A stretch of 64,000 nt of DNA from Azospirillum sp. B21 (GCF_008364825.1 NZ_VTTO01000007.1:292352-356351); one strand, 5' to 3'. Positions 25,628 through 34,765 are shown, counted from the stretch's first letter. Notes: a model not told the origin generated them from the sequence alone. Translations and numbers: made by a program.

Positions 25628-26344
25628 ATGCCCCCGCCCCCCGATCCCGCCGTTCTGCGCGGCATGCCGCTGTTCGCCGGGCTGGATGCCGACGCTCTGG
25701 CAGAGGCGGTGGCGCTCGCCCGTCCCCGGCGCCATGCCCGCGGCGCCGCCCTGTTCACCCAGGGGGAGCCGGCCGCCGCCGGCCATGCGCTGATCGACGG
25801 GCGGGTGAAGATCGTGCAGACCGGTCCCGACGGCCAGCAGGTGGTGATGCGCTTCATCGGCCCCGGCGAGATGTTCGGGACGCTGGCGATCTTCACTGAC
25901 GGCCTCTATCCGGCCGATGCCGTCGCCGTGGCGGATTGCGTCGAGCTGTCCTGGCCGGCCGCCGCGATGACCGAGCTGATGGACCGCCATCCCGTCATCG
26001 CCCGCAACGCGCTGTCCATCGTCGGTGGCCGTCTGCGCGAAGTGCAGAACCGCCTGCGCGAGGTCGCGACCGAACGGGTGGAGCGCCGCATCGCACACGC
26101 CCTGCTGCGTCTGGTGCGCCATGCCGGCCGGCGGGTGGAGGCGGGGGTGGAGATCGACTTCCCCCTGTCGCGCCAGGACGTGGCGGAGATGACCGGTACC
26201 ACGCTGCACACCGTCAGCCGCACCCTGTCGGCCTGGGAAAGCCAGGGGATCGTCGAAAGCGGCCGGCAGCAGGTGGTGATCCGCAAGCCCCACGCGCTGG
26301 TCGCCATCGCCGAGGATCTGCCGCCGGTTCCGCCGCGCGGCTGA
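25628..26344 (+). CDS. Crp/Fnr-family transcriptional regulator (Nnr/Dnr-like)
   Basis: A 238-residue regulator: cyclic-nucleotide-binding-like beta-barrel (about residues 10-125, with GMPLFAGLDADALAEAVALA and GPGEMFGTLAIF), dimer helix, and C-terminal HTH_Crp (FPLSRQDVAEMTGTTLHTVS, then RTLSAWESQGIV). The recognition helix TTLHTVSRTL resembles Fnr/Dnr proteins that read TTG-N8-CAA. It lacks the N-terminal Cys cluster of oxygen-sensing Fnr, so a Dnr/NnrR-like NO sensor is more likely, as inference. The ATG at 25628 gives the usual length. It is surrounded by nnrS and a DUF1858 gene and is the best candidate controller of the nos, nap and ubiTUV boxes. Confidence 0.85.
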   Translation: MPPPPDPAVLRGMPLFAGLDADALAEAVALARPRRHARGAALFTQGEPAAAGHALIDGRVKIVQTGPDGQQVVMRFIGPGEMFGTLAIFTDGLYPADAVAVADCVELSWPAAAMTELMDRHPVIARNALSIVGGRLREVQNRLREVATERVERRIAHALLRLVRHAGRRVEAGVEIDFPLSRQDVAEMTGTTLHTVSRTLSAWESQGIVESGRQQVVIRKPHALVAIAEDLPPVPPRG

Positions 26345-26355
26345 ATGCGGGGCGC

Positions 26356-26369
26356 TTGCGGTGGCGCAA
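26356..26369. promoter_or_regulatory. Fnr/Nnr-type box upstream of the DUF1858 gene
   Basis: TTGCG-GTGG-CGCAA is a perfect 5-bp inverted repeat in TTG-N8-CAA form, 61 bp before the ATG, so transcription would begin inside the leader. Confidence 0.75.
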
Positions 26370-26430
26370 AGATCGCTCGCCGCCGGGCAGCTATGGTGGT
26401 TGCCTGTCCCCTGCGCAGGAGCATGCCACC

Positions 26431-26718
26431 ATGGCCGCCTCATCATCCGTGGCCGAGATGACGCTCGCCGACATGACCATGGCCGAGCTGATGCGCGAGC
26501 GCCCCGCGGTGGTGCCGGTCCTGCTTCGCCGCGGCCTCGCCTGTCCCGGCTGCGCCATGGCGCCTTTCATGACCGTGCGGGAGGCGGCCGAAGCCTATGG
26601 GCTGGAGCTTGACGCCCTGCTGGACGATCTCGCCGCCGCCGACGCCCGGCCGGTTCTTTCACTGGAAGGAACCATAAAGTGCAATTGGGACCCATTGGTT
26701 TCATCGGAAAATCGGTGA
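26431..26718 (+). CDS. DUF1858 domain protein
   Basis: A 95-residue protein. The DUF1858 core is MTMAELMRERPAVVPVLLRR, then GLACPGCAMAPFMTVREAAE, with the CPGC pair and following helices. Members are small proteins often found beside hemerythrin-like and nitrosative-stress genes; their biochemistry is not settled. It has a perfect Fnr-type box upstream and is 86 bp after the fnr-like gene. The C-terminal tail (SLEGTIKCNWDPLVSSENR) goes beyond the domain and carries one more Cys. Confidence 0.8.
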   Translation: MAASSSVAEMTLADMTMAELMRERPAVVPVLLRRGLACPGCAMAPFMTVREAAEAYGLELDALLDDLAAADARPVLSLEGTIKCNWDPLVSSENR

Positions 26719-26818
26719 AATCTGGACTGTGAATCCTGTGCGTGTCTTTGTACGCGCTCTATGGGGGAATTCCGCTTCCTTCGGTGCAGGACACCGTGGA
26801 GGCACCCCCGGTGCCGCC

Positions 26819-28264
26819 TCACGGCTGGTTGATCTGCACGGTCAGCGCCGCCGCCGCCTTGTCGGACAGCGGAACGTCGGCCGGCACCGCCATGGCCTCC
26901 GGTGCCGGGCCGCCTCCGGGCCGGCCCAACTGCTTATGGCCGAGCCGTCCGGTCACCCGAAACGCCACCCAGACCGCCGCGATACCGAACAGCACCGATC
27001 CCGCCGCCTGTCCGATCAGCACCCCCGGCGCCCCGCCCAGCCAACCGCCCGCCGCCACGAACGGCATGGTTCCCAGTGTCGCCCTGCCCCAGTTGAACCC
27101 GGTCGCCAGCAGGGGGAAGCCCAAATTGTTGAACGCGGCGTTGCCGACGAAGAGGAAGCCGACGAACAGGAACCCGCCGGCCACGGCGGTGCAGAACAGG
27201 CGGACCAGATCGGCCGACACGCCCTCGGCGGAAAAGGCGATCACCACCCAGTCGCGGGCAAGGAACAGACCCAGCCAGACCGCCAGAACCCAGACTACGA
27301 TCAGCGCCAGACTGGCCTGCAGGGTCGCCCGCACCCGGTCGAGACGGCCTGCTCCCAGATTCTGCGCCAGGATCGGGCCGACCGCGCCGGTCAGGGCGAA
27401 GATCGTGCCGAAGGCGACCGGAACCATGCGGTCGACGATGGCCGCCCCGGCGACTGCCGCATCGCCGAAGCGGGCCATGCTGGTGGTGACGTAGACGCCG
27501 GCCATCGGGGTGGCGAGATTGGTCAGGACCGCCGGGCCGGCGATGCCGGCCAGGGTCCTGGCATCCTTCATCAGCCCGGTCCAACCCGGGGCGGCGAACA
27601 GCCGGTGCACCCGCGCCACACCGTGCCAGCCGACGGCGGCGAGCAGGCAGCGCGACAGCACGACCGTCACCGCTGCACCGGTCAGGTCCAGCCGCAGGCC
27701 GAAGATCAGAACCGGGTTCAGCGCCGCGGTGAGCAGTGCGGCATAGAGTGTGACGGTCATGGCGCGGCGCGCATCACCCTGCGCCCGCAGCATCGCCGAA
27801 CTGCCCATACCGAGCCCGAGCAACGGCAGGGTCGGTGACAGGATGGTCAGATAGCCGACCGCAAGGTCCTTGGTGGCTCCCCTGGCACCCAGCAGATCCA
27901 TCGCCGGCCCCAGCAGCGGCAAGGTCAGCAGGCCGACCACTGCGGCGACCAGCGCGGTGAGGATCAGGCTGGAGCCCGCCAGCCTCTCCGCCTCCGCGCG
28001 CCGGCCGCCGCCTATCGCGCGCGCTACCAGCGCTCCGGCGCCAATCGACAGCCCGATGCACAGCGACGATTGCAGGAACAGGACGGTGCCGGCGAAGCCC
28101 ACCGCCGCCGCCAGTTCGCGTTCGCCCAGCAGTGAAATGTAGAACAGGTTCAGCAGATCGACCGCGAACACCGCGATCAGCCCGACAGAGCCGGTGGCGG
28201 TCATCACCATCACATGGCGGATCGGCGAACCGGTGGTGAAGCGGCCTACGGCGGTTTCGGCCAT
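26819..28264 (-). CDS. MATE-family efflux transporter
   Basis: A 481-residue inner-membrane antiporter with 12 predicted helices in two MatE halves (FTTGSPIRHVMVMTATGSVG, then LLNLFYISLLGERELAAAVG; second half PAVLTNLATPMAGVYVTTSM). Such pumps export cationic drugs or metabolites using Na+ or H+. The start at 28264 is preferred to the in-frame one at 28441, which adds a 59-residue basic, non-membrane stretch. It is convergent with the DUF1858 gene, and no regulator gene is attached. Confidence 0.85.
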   Translation of the reverse strand: MAETAVGRFTTGSPIRHVMVMTATGSVGLIAVFAVDLLNLFYISLLGERELAAAVGFAGTVLFLQSSLCIGLSIGAGALVARAIGGGRRAEAERLAGSSLILTALVAAVVGLLTLPLLGPAMDLLGARGATKDLAVGYLTILSPTLPLLGLGMGSSAMLRAQGDARRAMTVTLYAALLTAALNPVLIFGLRLDLTGAAVTVVLSRCLLAAVGWHGVARVHRLFAAPGWTGLMKDARTLAGIAGPAVLTNLATPMAGVYVTTSMARFGDAAVAGAAIVDRMVPVAFGTIFALTGAVGPILAQNLGAGRLDRVRATLQASLALIVVWVLAVWLGLFLARDWVVIAFSAEGVSADLVRLFCTAVAGGFLFVGFLFVGNAAFNNLGFPLLATGFNWGRATLGTMPFVAAGGWLGGAPGVLIGQAAGSVLFGIAAVWVAFRVTGRLGHKQLGRPGGGPAPEAMAVPADVPLSDKAAAALTVQINQP

Positions 28265-28516
28265 CGGATCGGTCTCCTGCTTGGCGGCCCTGGGGTGGCG
28301 GACGGTCCGCCGCTTCTCCCGTCGGTCGCCCCCGGCCATCGACGTCCTTGGTAGAATGGAGGGGCGTCCTGTAACCCGGCGGAATCTACGCTGCGCATCG
28401 CCGCGATGCGCGAAAATTCTCCGGTGCGGCGGTGGCGCCAAGGGATGATGTCGTCACTCTTCGGCACCTCCGTCGCCTCCCTCACGTTCCCGCGCCGTGC
28501 CGGCAGCCCGCCATCC

Positions 28517-29743
28517 TCAGCCCTTGATCAGGGGGCACTTGCTTTCGGACAGTGGCAGGAAGGCGTCGTCGCCGGAGATGGTGCTGAGGATTTTGTAATA
28601 ATCCCACCGGCCTTTTGATTCGGCGGGGCTCTTGACCTCGACGAGGTGCATGTCGTGGACCATGCGACCGTCGGCGCGGACCTTCCCGTTGCGAGCGAAC
28701 ATGTCCTCGATGGGCATGCTCTTCAGCTGGTTGACCACCGTCAGACCCGTGTCGGTGCCGGCGGCATCGATGGCCTTCAGGTAGTTCAGCACCGCCGAGT
28801 AGACGCCGGCCTGGGCCATGGTCGGCATCTTGCCCTCGTGCCGCTGGCCGAAACGCCGTGCGAACTCGCGTGTCCGCTCGTCGGTGTCCCAATACCAGCC
28901 GGTGGTGATGACCATCCCCTTGGTCACCTCGAGGCCGAGGCTGTCGATGTCGGTCAGGAAGACGAGCATGCCGACCATCTTCTGGCCGCCCTGGGTCAGC
29001 CCGAACTCGTTGGCCTGCTTGACCGCGTTCACGAAGTCACCCCCGGCGTTGGCGAGCGCCACCACCTGCGCGCCCGACGCCTGCGCCTGAAGCAGGAAAG
29101 ACGAGAAGTCCGGCGTCGCGACCGGCGCCCGCACCGCGCCCAGAACCGCGCCGCCGGCCTTCTTGACCGCGTTCGCCGTGTTGGTCTCCAGGCTGCGGCC
29201 GAAGGTGTAGTCGGCGGTGATGAAGAACCACGATTTGTTGCCCTGTTGGGTCAGGGCACGGCCGGCGCCGTTGGCGAGCGCGTAGGTATCGTAGGTCCAG
29301 TGGACGCCGGTCGGCGAACATTTTTCGTTGGTCAGTTCGGTGGTGCCGGCGGTGGAGTTCAGGTGAACCCGGCCGGTCTCGCGCGTCACCTCCTGCACCG
29401 CCAGTGCCGCGGCGGAATTGCCGACATCGACGATCACGTCGACCTGTTCGCGGTCGATCCATTGGCGGGAGATGCTGGCGGCAATGTCGGCCTTGTTCTG
29501 GTGATCGGCGAAGACGACCTGGACCGGCGCGCCCTTGACCTTGCCGCCGAAATCCTCGACGGCCATCTGCGCGGCGACCACCGAACCGCGTCCGGCGAGG
29601 TCCGCGTAGATGCCGGTCATGTCGTCGAGCACGGCGATCTTCACGACATTGTCGGAAACCTGCGCCTGGGCCGCGCCGATCGGGGTGCCGGCCAGAGTGA
29701 AGGTGGCCAAGCCCGCAAGCAGGGCCGTCTTGAACGTCTTCAT
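28517..29743 (-). CDS. ABC transporter substrate-binding protein, branched-chain amino acid type
   Basis: A 408-residue periplasmic protein of the Peripla_BP_6/LivK family. The signal peptide (KTALLAGLATFTLAGTPIG, then AAQA) is followed by VKIAVLDDMTGIYADLAGRG, ISRQWIDREQVDVIVDVGNS, LNSTAGTTELTNEKCSPTGV and FFITADYTFGRSLE. Homologues near acyl-CoA ligases usually bind aromatic or branched organic acids rather than amino acids. The liv-type permeases and ATPases are not in the window. It lies 42 bp downstream of the enoyl-CoA hydratase gene, so both likely belong to the TetR-controlled cluster and import its substrate. Confidence 0.88.
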   Translation of the reverse strand: MKTFKTALLAGLATFTLAGTPIGAAQAQVSDNVVKIAVLDDMTGIYADLAGRGSVVAAQMAVEDFGGKVKGAPVQVVFADHQNKADIAASISRQWIDREQVDVIVDVGNSAAALAVQEVTRETGRVHLNSTAGTTELTNEKCSPTGVHWTYDTYALANGAGRALTQQGNKSWFFITADYTFGRSLETNTANAVKKAGGAVLGAVRAPVATPDFSSFLLQAQASGAQVVALANAGGDFVNAVKQANEFGLTQGGQKMVGMLVFLTDIDSLGLEVTKGMVITTGWYWDTDERTREFARRFGQRHEGKMPTMAQAGVYSAVLNYLKAIDAAGTDTGLTVVNQLKSMPIEDMFARNGKVRADGRMVHDMHLVEVKSPAESKGRWDYYKILSTISGDDAFLPLSESKCPLIKG

Positions 29744-29785
29744 GCGTTTATCCTCCCGGTTCTTGTGCTGTTTTGAGGGAAAGGC

Positions 29786-30520
29786 TCAGGCACCGGCGGC
29801 GTCGCGCAGCAGGCGGCCGAGCAGGAACTGGTCGCTGTCGCCATGGGCCAGACGCGTCTGGTCGGTCTGGGCGTCGATGGCACGCTTGGTCATGCGCAAG
29901 ATCAGCGGCGGGACCGTTGCCGCGTCACGGGCCAGCCGCAGGCTGTCCGCGACAACGGCGCCGTCCTCGGCGACGAGGTCGGCGAGGCCCCAGTCGAAGG
30001 CCAGCCCCGAATCGACGCGCAGGTCGGTGAACAGCAGCCGCTTTGCCCGGGCCGGGCCGACCAGCGACACCAGACGGGGGAGGCCGCCCCAGGCGAGGGT
30101 GAAGCCGAGCCGGGCTTCCGGTAGGCGCAGATGTGCGCCGCGCCCGAAAACCCGCCAGTCCAACGCCATCGCCAGCACCCCTCCGCCGCCGATCGCCGGC
30201 CCTTCAACGGCGGCGATGGTCAGTTGGGGCAGCGCCGCCCAGGCGTCGCACAGGGTCCGGCCGCGCTCGATGGCGGCATGCTGCTCCAGGACATCCCCGC
30301 CGGTCGGCCAGAGCTGTGGGTCGGACAGGTCGATGCCGCCGGAAAACACCGTGGCGGTGCCGGTCAGCACCACCGCCCGTATGGTGGTGTCGGCGCGCAG
30401 GTGGCGGGCCGCGTCCGTCAGCTCCGTCATGGCCTCCGCGCTCAAGGCATTGGCCCGTCCGCCACGGTCGTAGCGGACCAGCGCCATCCCGTCCGACCGC
30501 TCAACCGAAACAAAGCCCAT
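29786..30520 (-). CDS. Enoyl-CoA hydratase/isomerase family protein
   Basis: A 244-residue crotonase-fold protein: NALSAEAMTELTDAARHLRA, AVVLTGTATVFSGGIDLSD and AAVEGPAIGGGGVLAMALDW (oxyanion-hole Gly), then RLPEARLGFTLAWGGLPRLV. One of the two Glu residues expected in true hydratases is not evident (RLGFTLAWGGLPR replaces the usual E-containing loop), so isomerase or other crotonase chemistry is possible. The ATG is at 30520; a longer in-frame start at 31252 is antisense to the ligase gene. It is divergent from the acyl-CoA ligase across a TetR-type operator. Confidence 0.85.
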   Translation of the reverse strand: MGFVSVERSDGMALVRYDRGGRANALSAEAMTELTDAARHLRADTTIRAVVLTGTATVFSGGIDLSDPQLWPTGGDVLEQHAAIERGRTLCDAWAALPQLTIAAVEGPAIGGGGVLAMALDWRVFGRGAHLRLPEARLGFTLAWGGLPRLVSLVGPARAKRLLFTDLRVDSGLAFDWGLADLVAEDGAVVADSLRLARDAATVPPLILRMTKRAIDAQTDQTRLAHGDSDQFLLGRLLRDAAGA

Positions 30521-30579
30521 CTCGTTCACCCCCCTCTCCTCCCGAGCCGACGGCCATTCGAGCCGGCCTTCATGATCTA

Positions 30580-30597
30580 ACATTCTACCGAGTATGT
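30580..30597. promoter_or_regulatory. TetR-type operator in the ligase/hydratase divergent promoter
   Basis: ACATTCTACCGAGTATGT matches the palindrome at 33215 at 14 of 18 positions, including both ACAT/ATGT ends. It lies between the divergent hydratase and ligase genes. Confidence 0.7.
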
Positions 30598-30706
30598 TGC
30601 AATCGCTTAGTTGGTGATGCAAACATATGAATGGCAGCCGCTGCCGGGCGGTGGGCAGCCCAACGGCTGGACATCGAGGTTGGAAGAAGAGGGAGGGTTT
30701 TCGGCG

Positions 30707-32326
30707 ATGCACGGAGATGATCGGGGGCGGATCCCCACGGCGGACGAGTGCGTCTTGCGCAATCTTCTGGAAAGACAGGCCGAACTGCAGCCCGACGCGG
30801 TGTTCGTCGCTTTCTGGCGGGGCGAGACCTGGACCTACCGGAAGATGCTGGAGCGTGTCCGCCGCCGCGCCGCGGCCCTGCGCGCTCAAGGCGTGCGCCA
30901 GGGCGACCATGTGCTGTGCTGGATGGGGAACGGGCCCGATCTGCTGACCTCGTGGTTCGCCATCAATTATCTCGGGGCGGTCTATGTGCCGCTCAACACG
31001 GCGAGCCGGGGACGCCCGCTGGAGCACATGCTGGACAATGCCGGTGCCGCACTTCTCATCGCCCACACGGCATTGGTCAGCCGCCTGGCGGAGATCGAGC
31101 GGGGGCCTGTGGCTACGGTCCTGACCGTCGGCGCGGCGGACTCGGACCCACCCGAGTTGCCCGGCGTCACCATCGCGCCGCTGGTCGATGCGCCCGCCGA
31201 CGCCGATCTGGACCTGGACCTGGAGCGGCCGATCCAGCCCTGGGACCCGCATGCGATCATGTATTCATCGGGCACGACCGGGGCGGCCAAGGGGGTCGTG
31301 ACGTCCTACGTGCAGATCTACACGATGGGGCCGGACGCCTTCGACAGCATCACGGCCGACGACCGCTGCATGATCTGCGGTCCGATTTTCCATTGCGGCA
31401 GCACGCTTTACGTCTATTGCATGCTGGGCAAGGGCGGGTCCATGGCGATGGTTCCGGAATTCCGGACGTCGGACTTCTGGGACTCGATCCGCGACACCGG
31501 CAGCACGGTGGTTCTGCTGCTTGGAGTCATGGCGAGCTTCCTTCTGAAGGCGCCGCCGGGGCCGGACGACCGCGACCATACCCTCAAGAAGGTTTTCATC
31601 GTCCCCTTCGGCGAAGACGCACCGCGCTTCGGCACGCGCTTCGGCGTCGAACTCCACACCGTCTACAACATGACCGAGATCGCCAGCCCCCTGACGGCAG
31701 GGCCGGAGGGGATGGTGCCGGGCCTGTGCGGCCGCGCACGATCCTGCTTCGAGTTGCGCGTGGTCGATGGCAACGACGCGGAGCTGCCACCGGGCACCGT
31801 CGGCGAGTTGATCATCCGCTCCCATCGCCCATGGGCTCTCGGCTCCGGCTATTACCGGAACCCGGAGGCGACGCTGGCGGCCATGCGCAACGGATGGTTC
31901 CACACCGGCGACGCCTTCCGCATGGAGGCGGACGGCCGCTTCTTCTTCGTCGACCGCCTGAAGGACGTGATCCGCCGCCGCGGCGAAAACATCTCCTCCT
32001 TCGAACTGGAGGCGGAGATCTGCGCCCACCCGGCGGTGCGCGAGGCGGTGACGGTCGCGGTGCCCAGTTCGGTCGGCGAGGACGAAGTGCTGGCGGTCGT
32101 CGCCCCGGTTCCCGGCGCCTCGATCGATCCGGCGGAACTGGTCGGCTTCCTGGCTGCGCGGGTGGCGCACTACATGGTGCCGCGCTACGTGCGGGTGGTG
32201 GAGGAATTGCCGAAGACGGCCAGTGGCAAGCTCCAGAAGCACACGCTGCGCGCCGAGGGGCTGACGGAGGAGTGCTGGGACCGCGAGGCGGCGGGCATCC
32301 GTTTCAAGCGGGAAACCCTCGCCTGA
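30707..32326 (+). CDS. Acyl-CoA synthetase (AMP-dependent ligase)
   Basis: A 539-residue ANL-superfamily ligase that activates a carboxylic acid to its CoA ester through an acyl-adenylate. Core motifs are MYSSGTTGAAKGVV (P-loop, about residues 185-198), YNMTEIASP, GWFHTGDAFRMEADGRFFFV (Asp for ribose), DRLKDVIRRRGENISSFELE and the catalytic Lys in PKTASGKLQKH. It most resembles carnitine/crotonobetaine-type ligases. The ATG at 30707 is preferred because GGGAGGG lies 9 bases upstream; an in-frame ATG at 30617 would add 30 poorly conserved residues. It is the likely entry step of the CoA cluster; the substrate is unknown. Confidence 0.88.
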   Translation: MHGDDRGRIPTADECVLRNLLERQAELQPDAVFVAFWRGETWTYRKMLERVRRRAAALRAQGVRQGDHVLCWMGNGPDLLTSWFAINYLGAVYVPLNTASRGRPLEHMLDNAGAALLIAHTALVSRLAEIERGPVATVLTVGAADSDPPELPGVTIAPLVDAPADADLDLDLERPIQPWDPHAIMYSSGTTGAAKGVVTSYVQIYTMGPDAFDSITADDRCMICGPIFHCGSTLYVYCMLGKGGSMAMVPEFRTSDFWDSIRDTGSTVVLLLGVMASFLLKAPPGPDDRDHTLKKVFIVPFGEDAPRFGTRFGVELHTVYNMTEIASPLTAGPEGMVPGLCGRARSCFELRVVDGNDAELPPGTVGELIIRSHRPWALGSGYYRNPEATLAAMRNGWFHTGDAFRMEADGRFFFVDRLKDVIRRRGENISSFELEAEICAHPAVREAVTVAVPSSVGEDEVLAVVAPVPGASIDPAELVGFLAARVAHYMVPRYVRVVEELPKTASGKLQKHTLRAEGLTEECWDREAAGIRFKRETLA

Positions 32327-32363
32327 CGAGCCCACGGCCTCGGCCCGCGGCGTCATGGACACC

Positions 32364-32397
32364 GAAGCCCTCGTTCCGATGCGGGATCGGGGGCTTC
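32364..32397. terminator. Hairpin between convergent ligase and tetR genes
   Basis: GAAGCCCTCG and CGGGGGCTTC pair with one mismatch across a 14-base loop, followed by TCCATTTTC on the plus strand. It suits the ligase transcript. Confidence 0.5.
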
Positions 32398-32422
32398 TCC
32401 ATTTTCAGGGGCTTCTCATTTT

Positions 32423-33067
32423 TCAGTCCGGCGCGTTCAGCCCCTGCATGATCGAATCAACGATCTTGTCGGCCAGGATCTCGCGGTCGTCGCGGGTCTC
32501 CGCCGGACGGGGGCGGTACCAGATCGACAGCCAGTTGATGGCGCCCAACGCCACCTTGACCGCCACCGACACGTCGCTGGTGCGGATCGAGCCGTCCTCG
32601 ACGCCTTCGTAGGCGACCCGCTTGAACAGGCTCTCGAAGTCGTTGCGCACGGTCATCAGCTCGGCCAGCGTGCGGCGCTGCTCGGGCGTCGTGGCGCCGA
32701 AGCGGTGCATCTCCACGCCCTGAACCACCACCGCCTCAAGGGCGAGATTTTCCATCATCGAGAGGGCGTGCTGGCGGAACATGGCGCTGAGGCGCCGCGC
32801 CGCCGGCTCCGGCCCCTTCATCACTGGGGTGACGGCTTCGAAGTTGCGCCGCATCCCCTCGCGGTGGACGTCGAAGAACAACTCCGTCTTTGAGCGATAA
32901 TAATGATAGATGCGGCCTTTCGTGGCGCCTAGACGCCGTGCCACATCGTCGATGCTCGTCGCATGGTATCCCTGCTCCATGAAGCATTCGGCAGCAGCGA
33001 TCAGGATGTCGATGTTCCCGGTCTTGTCTATGCGGGGCGACAGCGGGTTCTTTTCACTGCTCATCAT
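32423..33067 (-). CDS. TetR-family transcriptional regulator
   Basis: A 214-residue regulator. The N-terminal helix-turn-helix is NIDILIAAAECFMEQGYHAT, then SIDDVARRLGATKGRIYHYY. The C-terminal ligand domain (AVVVQGVEMHRFGATTPEQR) resembles TetR_C_17/KstR2-like regulators that sense acyl-CoA thioesters. The starts at 33067 and 33064 (MMSSEK) are adjacent; the in-frame extension to 33412 overlaps the divergent maoC gene. The palindrome at 33215 lies in its own promoter region and another lies before the ligase, so it probably represses itself and both arms of the cluster until a CoA intermediate accumulates. Confidence 0.88.
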   Translation of the reverse strand: MMSSEKNPLSPRIDKTGNIDILIAAAECFMEQGYHATSIDDVARRLGATKGRIYHYYRSKTELFFDVHREGMRRNFEAVTPVMKGPEPAARRLSAMFRQHALSMMENLALEAVVVQGVEMHRFGATTPEQRRTLAELMTVRNDFESLFKRVAYEGVEDGSIRTSDVSVAVKVALGAINWLSIWYRPRPAETRDDREILADKIVDSIMQGLNAPD

Positions 33068-33214
33068 CCAGTTCCAGCTCAATATGTTCGTCGACGACCA
33101 ACCCGTTTCGCCCGCCCCGACCCGCCGCGACGGCGCGGCGCCGGTCAGTGCGGCGAAGCTAGGACCAATCCATGCTTCAGGCAACATTTCTGCCTGGACA
33201 GGATCGGCACGCTC

Positions 33215-33232
33215 ACATACTACTTGGTATGT
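33215..33232. promoter_or_regulatory. TetR-type operator between tetR and maoC
   Basis: ACATACTACTTGGTATGT is an 18-bp near-palindrome (ACATAC...GTATGT) in the 253-bp divergent promoter region. Its twin is at 30580. Confidence 0.75.
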
Positions 33233-33320
33233 TTTTTGTGCGTGGCGCAAGCAAACTTTGTGGCGACCGCATCCGATCAACGGCCATTCAACGGCCAAAC
33301 GGACACAGGGAAGACCCTCA

Positions 33321-33803
33321 ATGATCGAACCTGTTGACCCTGGGGACCTGGAACGGCGCGTCGGCGGCGAAATCGGCGTGTCGCGTTGGTTCGCGATCCC
33401 CCAGGAGCGCATCGACGCCTTCGCCGACGTTATCGACGATCACCAGTTCATCCATGTCGATCCCGAGCGGGCAAGCCGCGACACCCCCTTCGGCGGCACC
33501 ATTGCCCACGGATTCCTGTCACTGTCGCTGCTGACCGCGATGGGCACGGGCGTGCTGCCGACGATTGCCGGGGAAGCGATGGTCATCAATTACGGCTTCG
33601 ACCGCGTCCGCTTCCTGGCGCCGGTCAGGTCCGGCGCGCGGGTCCGCGCGCGCTTCGTGTTGAGCGAGGCGACCCGCCGGTCGGACCGGGAACTGGTCGC
33701 ACGCTATGCGGTGACGGTGGAGATCGAAGGCGGCGGTAAGCCGGCACTGGCGGCCGACTGGATCATCCTGACCCTCTTGAAAGAACAGGTGGACGCGGCA
33801 TGA
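33321..33803 (+). CDS. MaoC-like (R)-specific enoyl-CoA hydratase
   Basis: A 160-residue hot-dog-fold protein. The hydratase-2 motif is present as FADVIDDHQFIHVDPERASR with the Asp and His dyad, followed by TPFGGTIAHGFLSLSLL, the usual CoA-side signature. It would hydrate a trans-2-enoyl-CoA. The ATG at 33321 is 88 bp after the operator; it begins the operon maoC-SDR-thiolase-thioesterase-ADH, with a 4-base overlap into the next gene. Confidence 0.9.
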   Translation: MIEPVDPGDLERRVGGEIGVSRWFAIPQERIDAFADVIDDHQFIHVDPERASRDTPFGGTIAHGFLSLSLLTAMGTGVLPTIAGEAMVINYGFDRVRFLAPVRSGARVRARFVLSEATRRSDRELVARYAVTVEIEGGGKPALAADWIILTLLKEQVDAA

Positions 33804-34765
33804 GCATTCAATCTGACAGCATCCGCTTCGACGGGCGCGTCGCCATCGTCACCGGGGCGGGGAACGGCCTGGGGCGCGGCTATGCGCTGGAACTGGCGGC
33901 ACGCGGTGCCAGGGTGGTGGTCAACGACCTGGGCGGCGGGCGCGACGGCCGCGGCGCCCCCGACGACGCCGAGACCGCCGCCGAAACCGTGGTCGCGGAG
34001 ATCCGCAGCCGCGGCGGCGAGGCCATCGCCGATGGCGCGAACGTCACCGACCCGGCGCAGGTCGCTGCCATGGTCGAGCGCACGCTGGGTCTGTGGGGCC
34101 GCATCGATGTGCTGATCAACAACGCCGGCATCCTGCGCGACAAGAGCTTCGCCAAGATGGATTTGGAGGATTTCCGTTCGGTCGTCGACGTGCATCTGAT
34201 GGGGGCGGCCAACGTCACCCACGCGGTCTGGCCGACCATGCGGGCGCAGGGTTACGGCCGCATCCTGATGACGACCTCGACCTCGGGCGTCTACGGCAAT
34301 TTCGGCCAATCGAACTACGGCGCCGCGAAGGCCGGTCTGGTCGGGCTGATGAACGTCCTGCATCTGGAGGGGGTGCGCAACGGCATCCACGTCAACGCGG
34401 TCGCTCCGACGGCGGCGACCCGCATGACCTCCGACATCCTCGACGAGACGGCATTGGCCCGGCTGAACCCCGACTTCGTCACCCCGGCGGCGCTGTTCCT
34501 GGTGTCGGAGCAGGCGCCGAGCCGCACGGTGATCCTTGCCGGCGCCGGTACCTATGCCCGGCTCGCCATCGTCGAATCGGATGGCGTCTTTCTGCCGGAG
34601 GGCGAGCGGACGCCGGAAGCCGTGGCCGCCCGCTTCGCCGAGATCGCCTCGCTCGACCGCCAGCACGAGATCGACGCCGGCCTGAGCCATGTCGACCGCA
34701 TCCTGAAGCGCGCGGCGGAGGCCGCCGGTCCGAACGCGGGCCGCGGCCAAGGAGAGGACCGTTGA
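33800..34765 (+). CDS. SDR-family 3-hydroxyacyl-CoA dehydrogenase-like protein
   Basis: A 321-residue short-chain dehydrogenase of the peroxisomal multifunctional-enzyme (HSD17B4) type. The Rossmann motif is VTGAGNGLGRGYALELAARG, then VVVNDLGGGRDGRG, LINNAGILRDKSFAKMD, the catalytic Ser in MTTSTSGVYGNFGQSNYGAA and the YGAAK Tyr/Lys pair. The C-terminal 70 residues extend beyond the basic SDR fold, as in this subfamily. Placed after an (R)-hydratase, it would oxidise the (R)-3-hydroxyacyl-CoA to the 3-ketoacyl-CoA. It overlaps maoC upstream and the thiolase start downstream. Confidence 0.9.
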   Translation: MSIQSDSIRFDGRVAIVTGAGNGLGRGYALELAARGARVVVNDLGGGRDGRGAPDDAETAAETVVAEIRSRGGEAIADGANVTDPAQVAAMVERTLGLWGRIDVLINNAGILRDKSFAKMDLEDFRSVVDVHLMGAANVTHAVWPTMRAQGYGRILMTTSTSGVYGNFGQSNYGAAKAGLVGLMNVLHLEGVRNGIHVNAVAPTAATRMTSDILDETALARLNPDFVTPAALFLVSEQAPSRTVILAGAGTYARLAIVESDGVFLPEGERTPEAVAARFAEIASLDRQHEIDAGLSHVDRILKRAAEAAGPNAGRGQGEDR

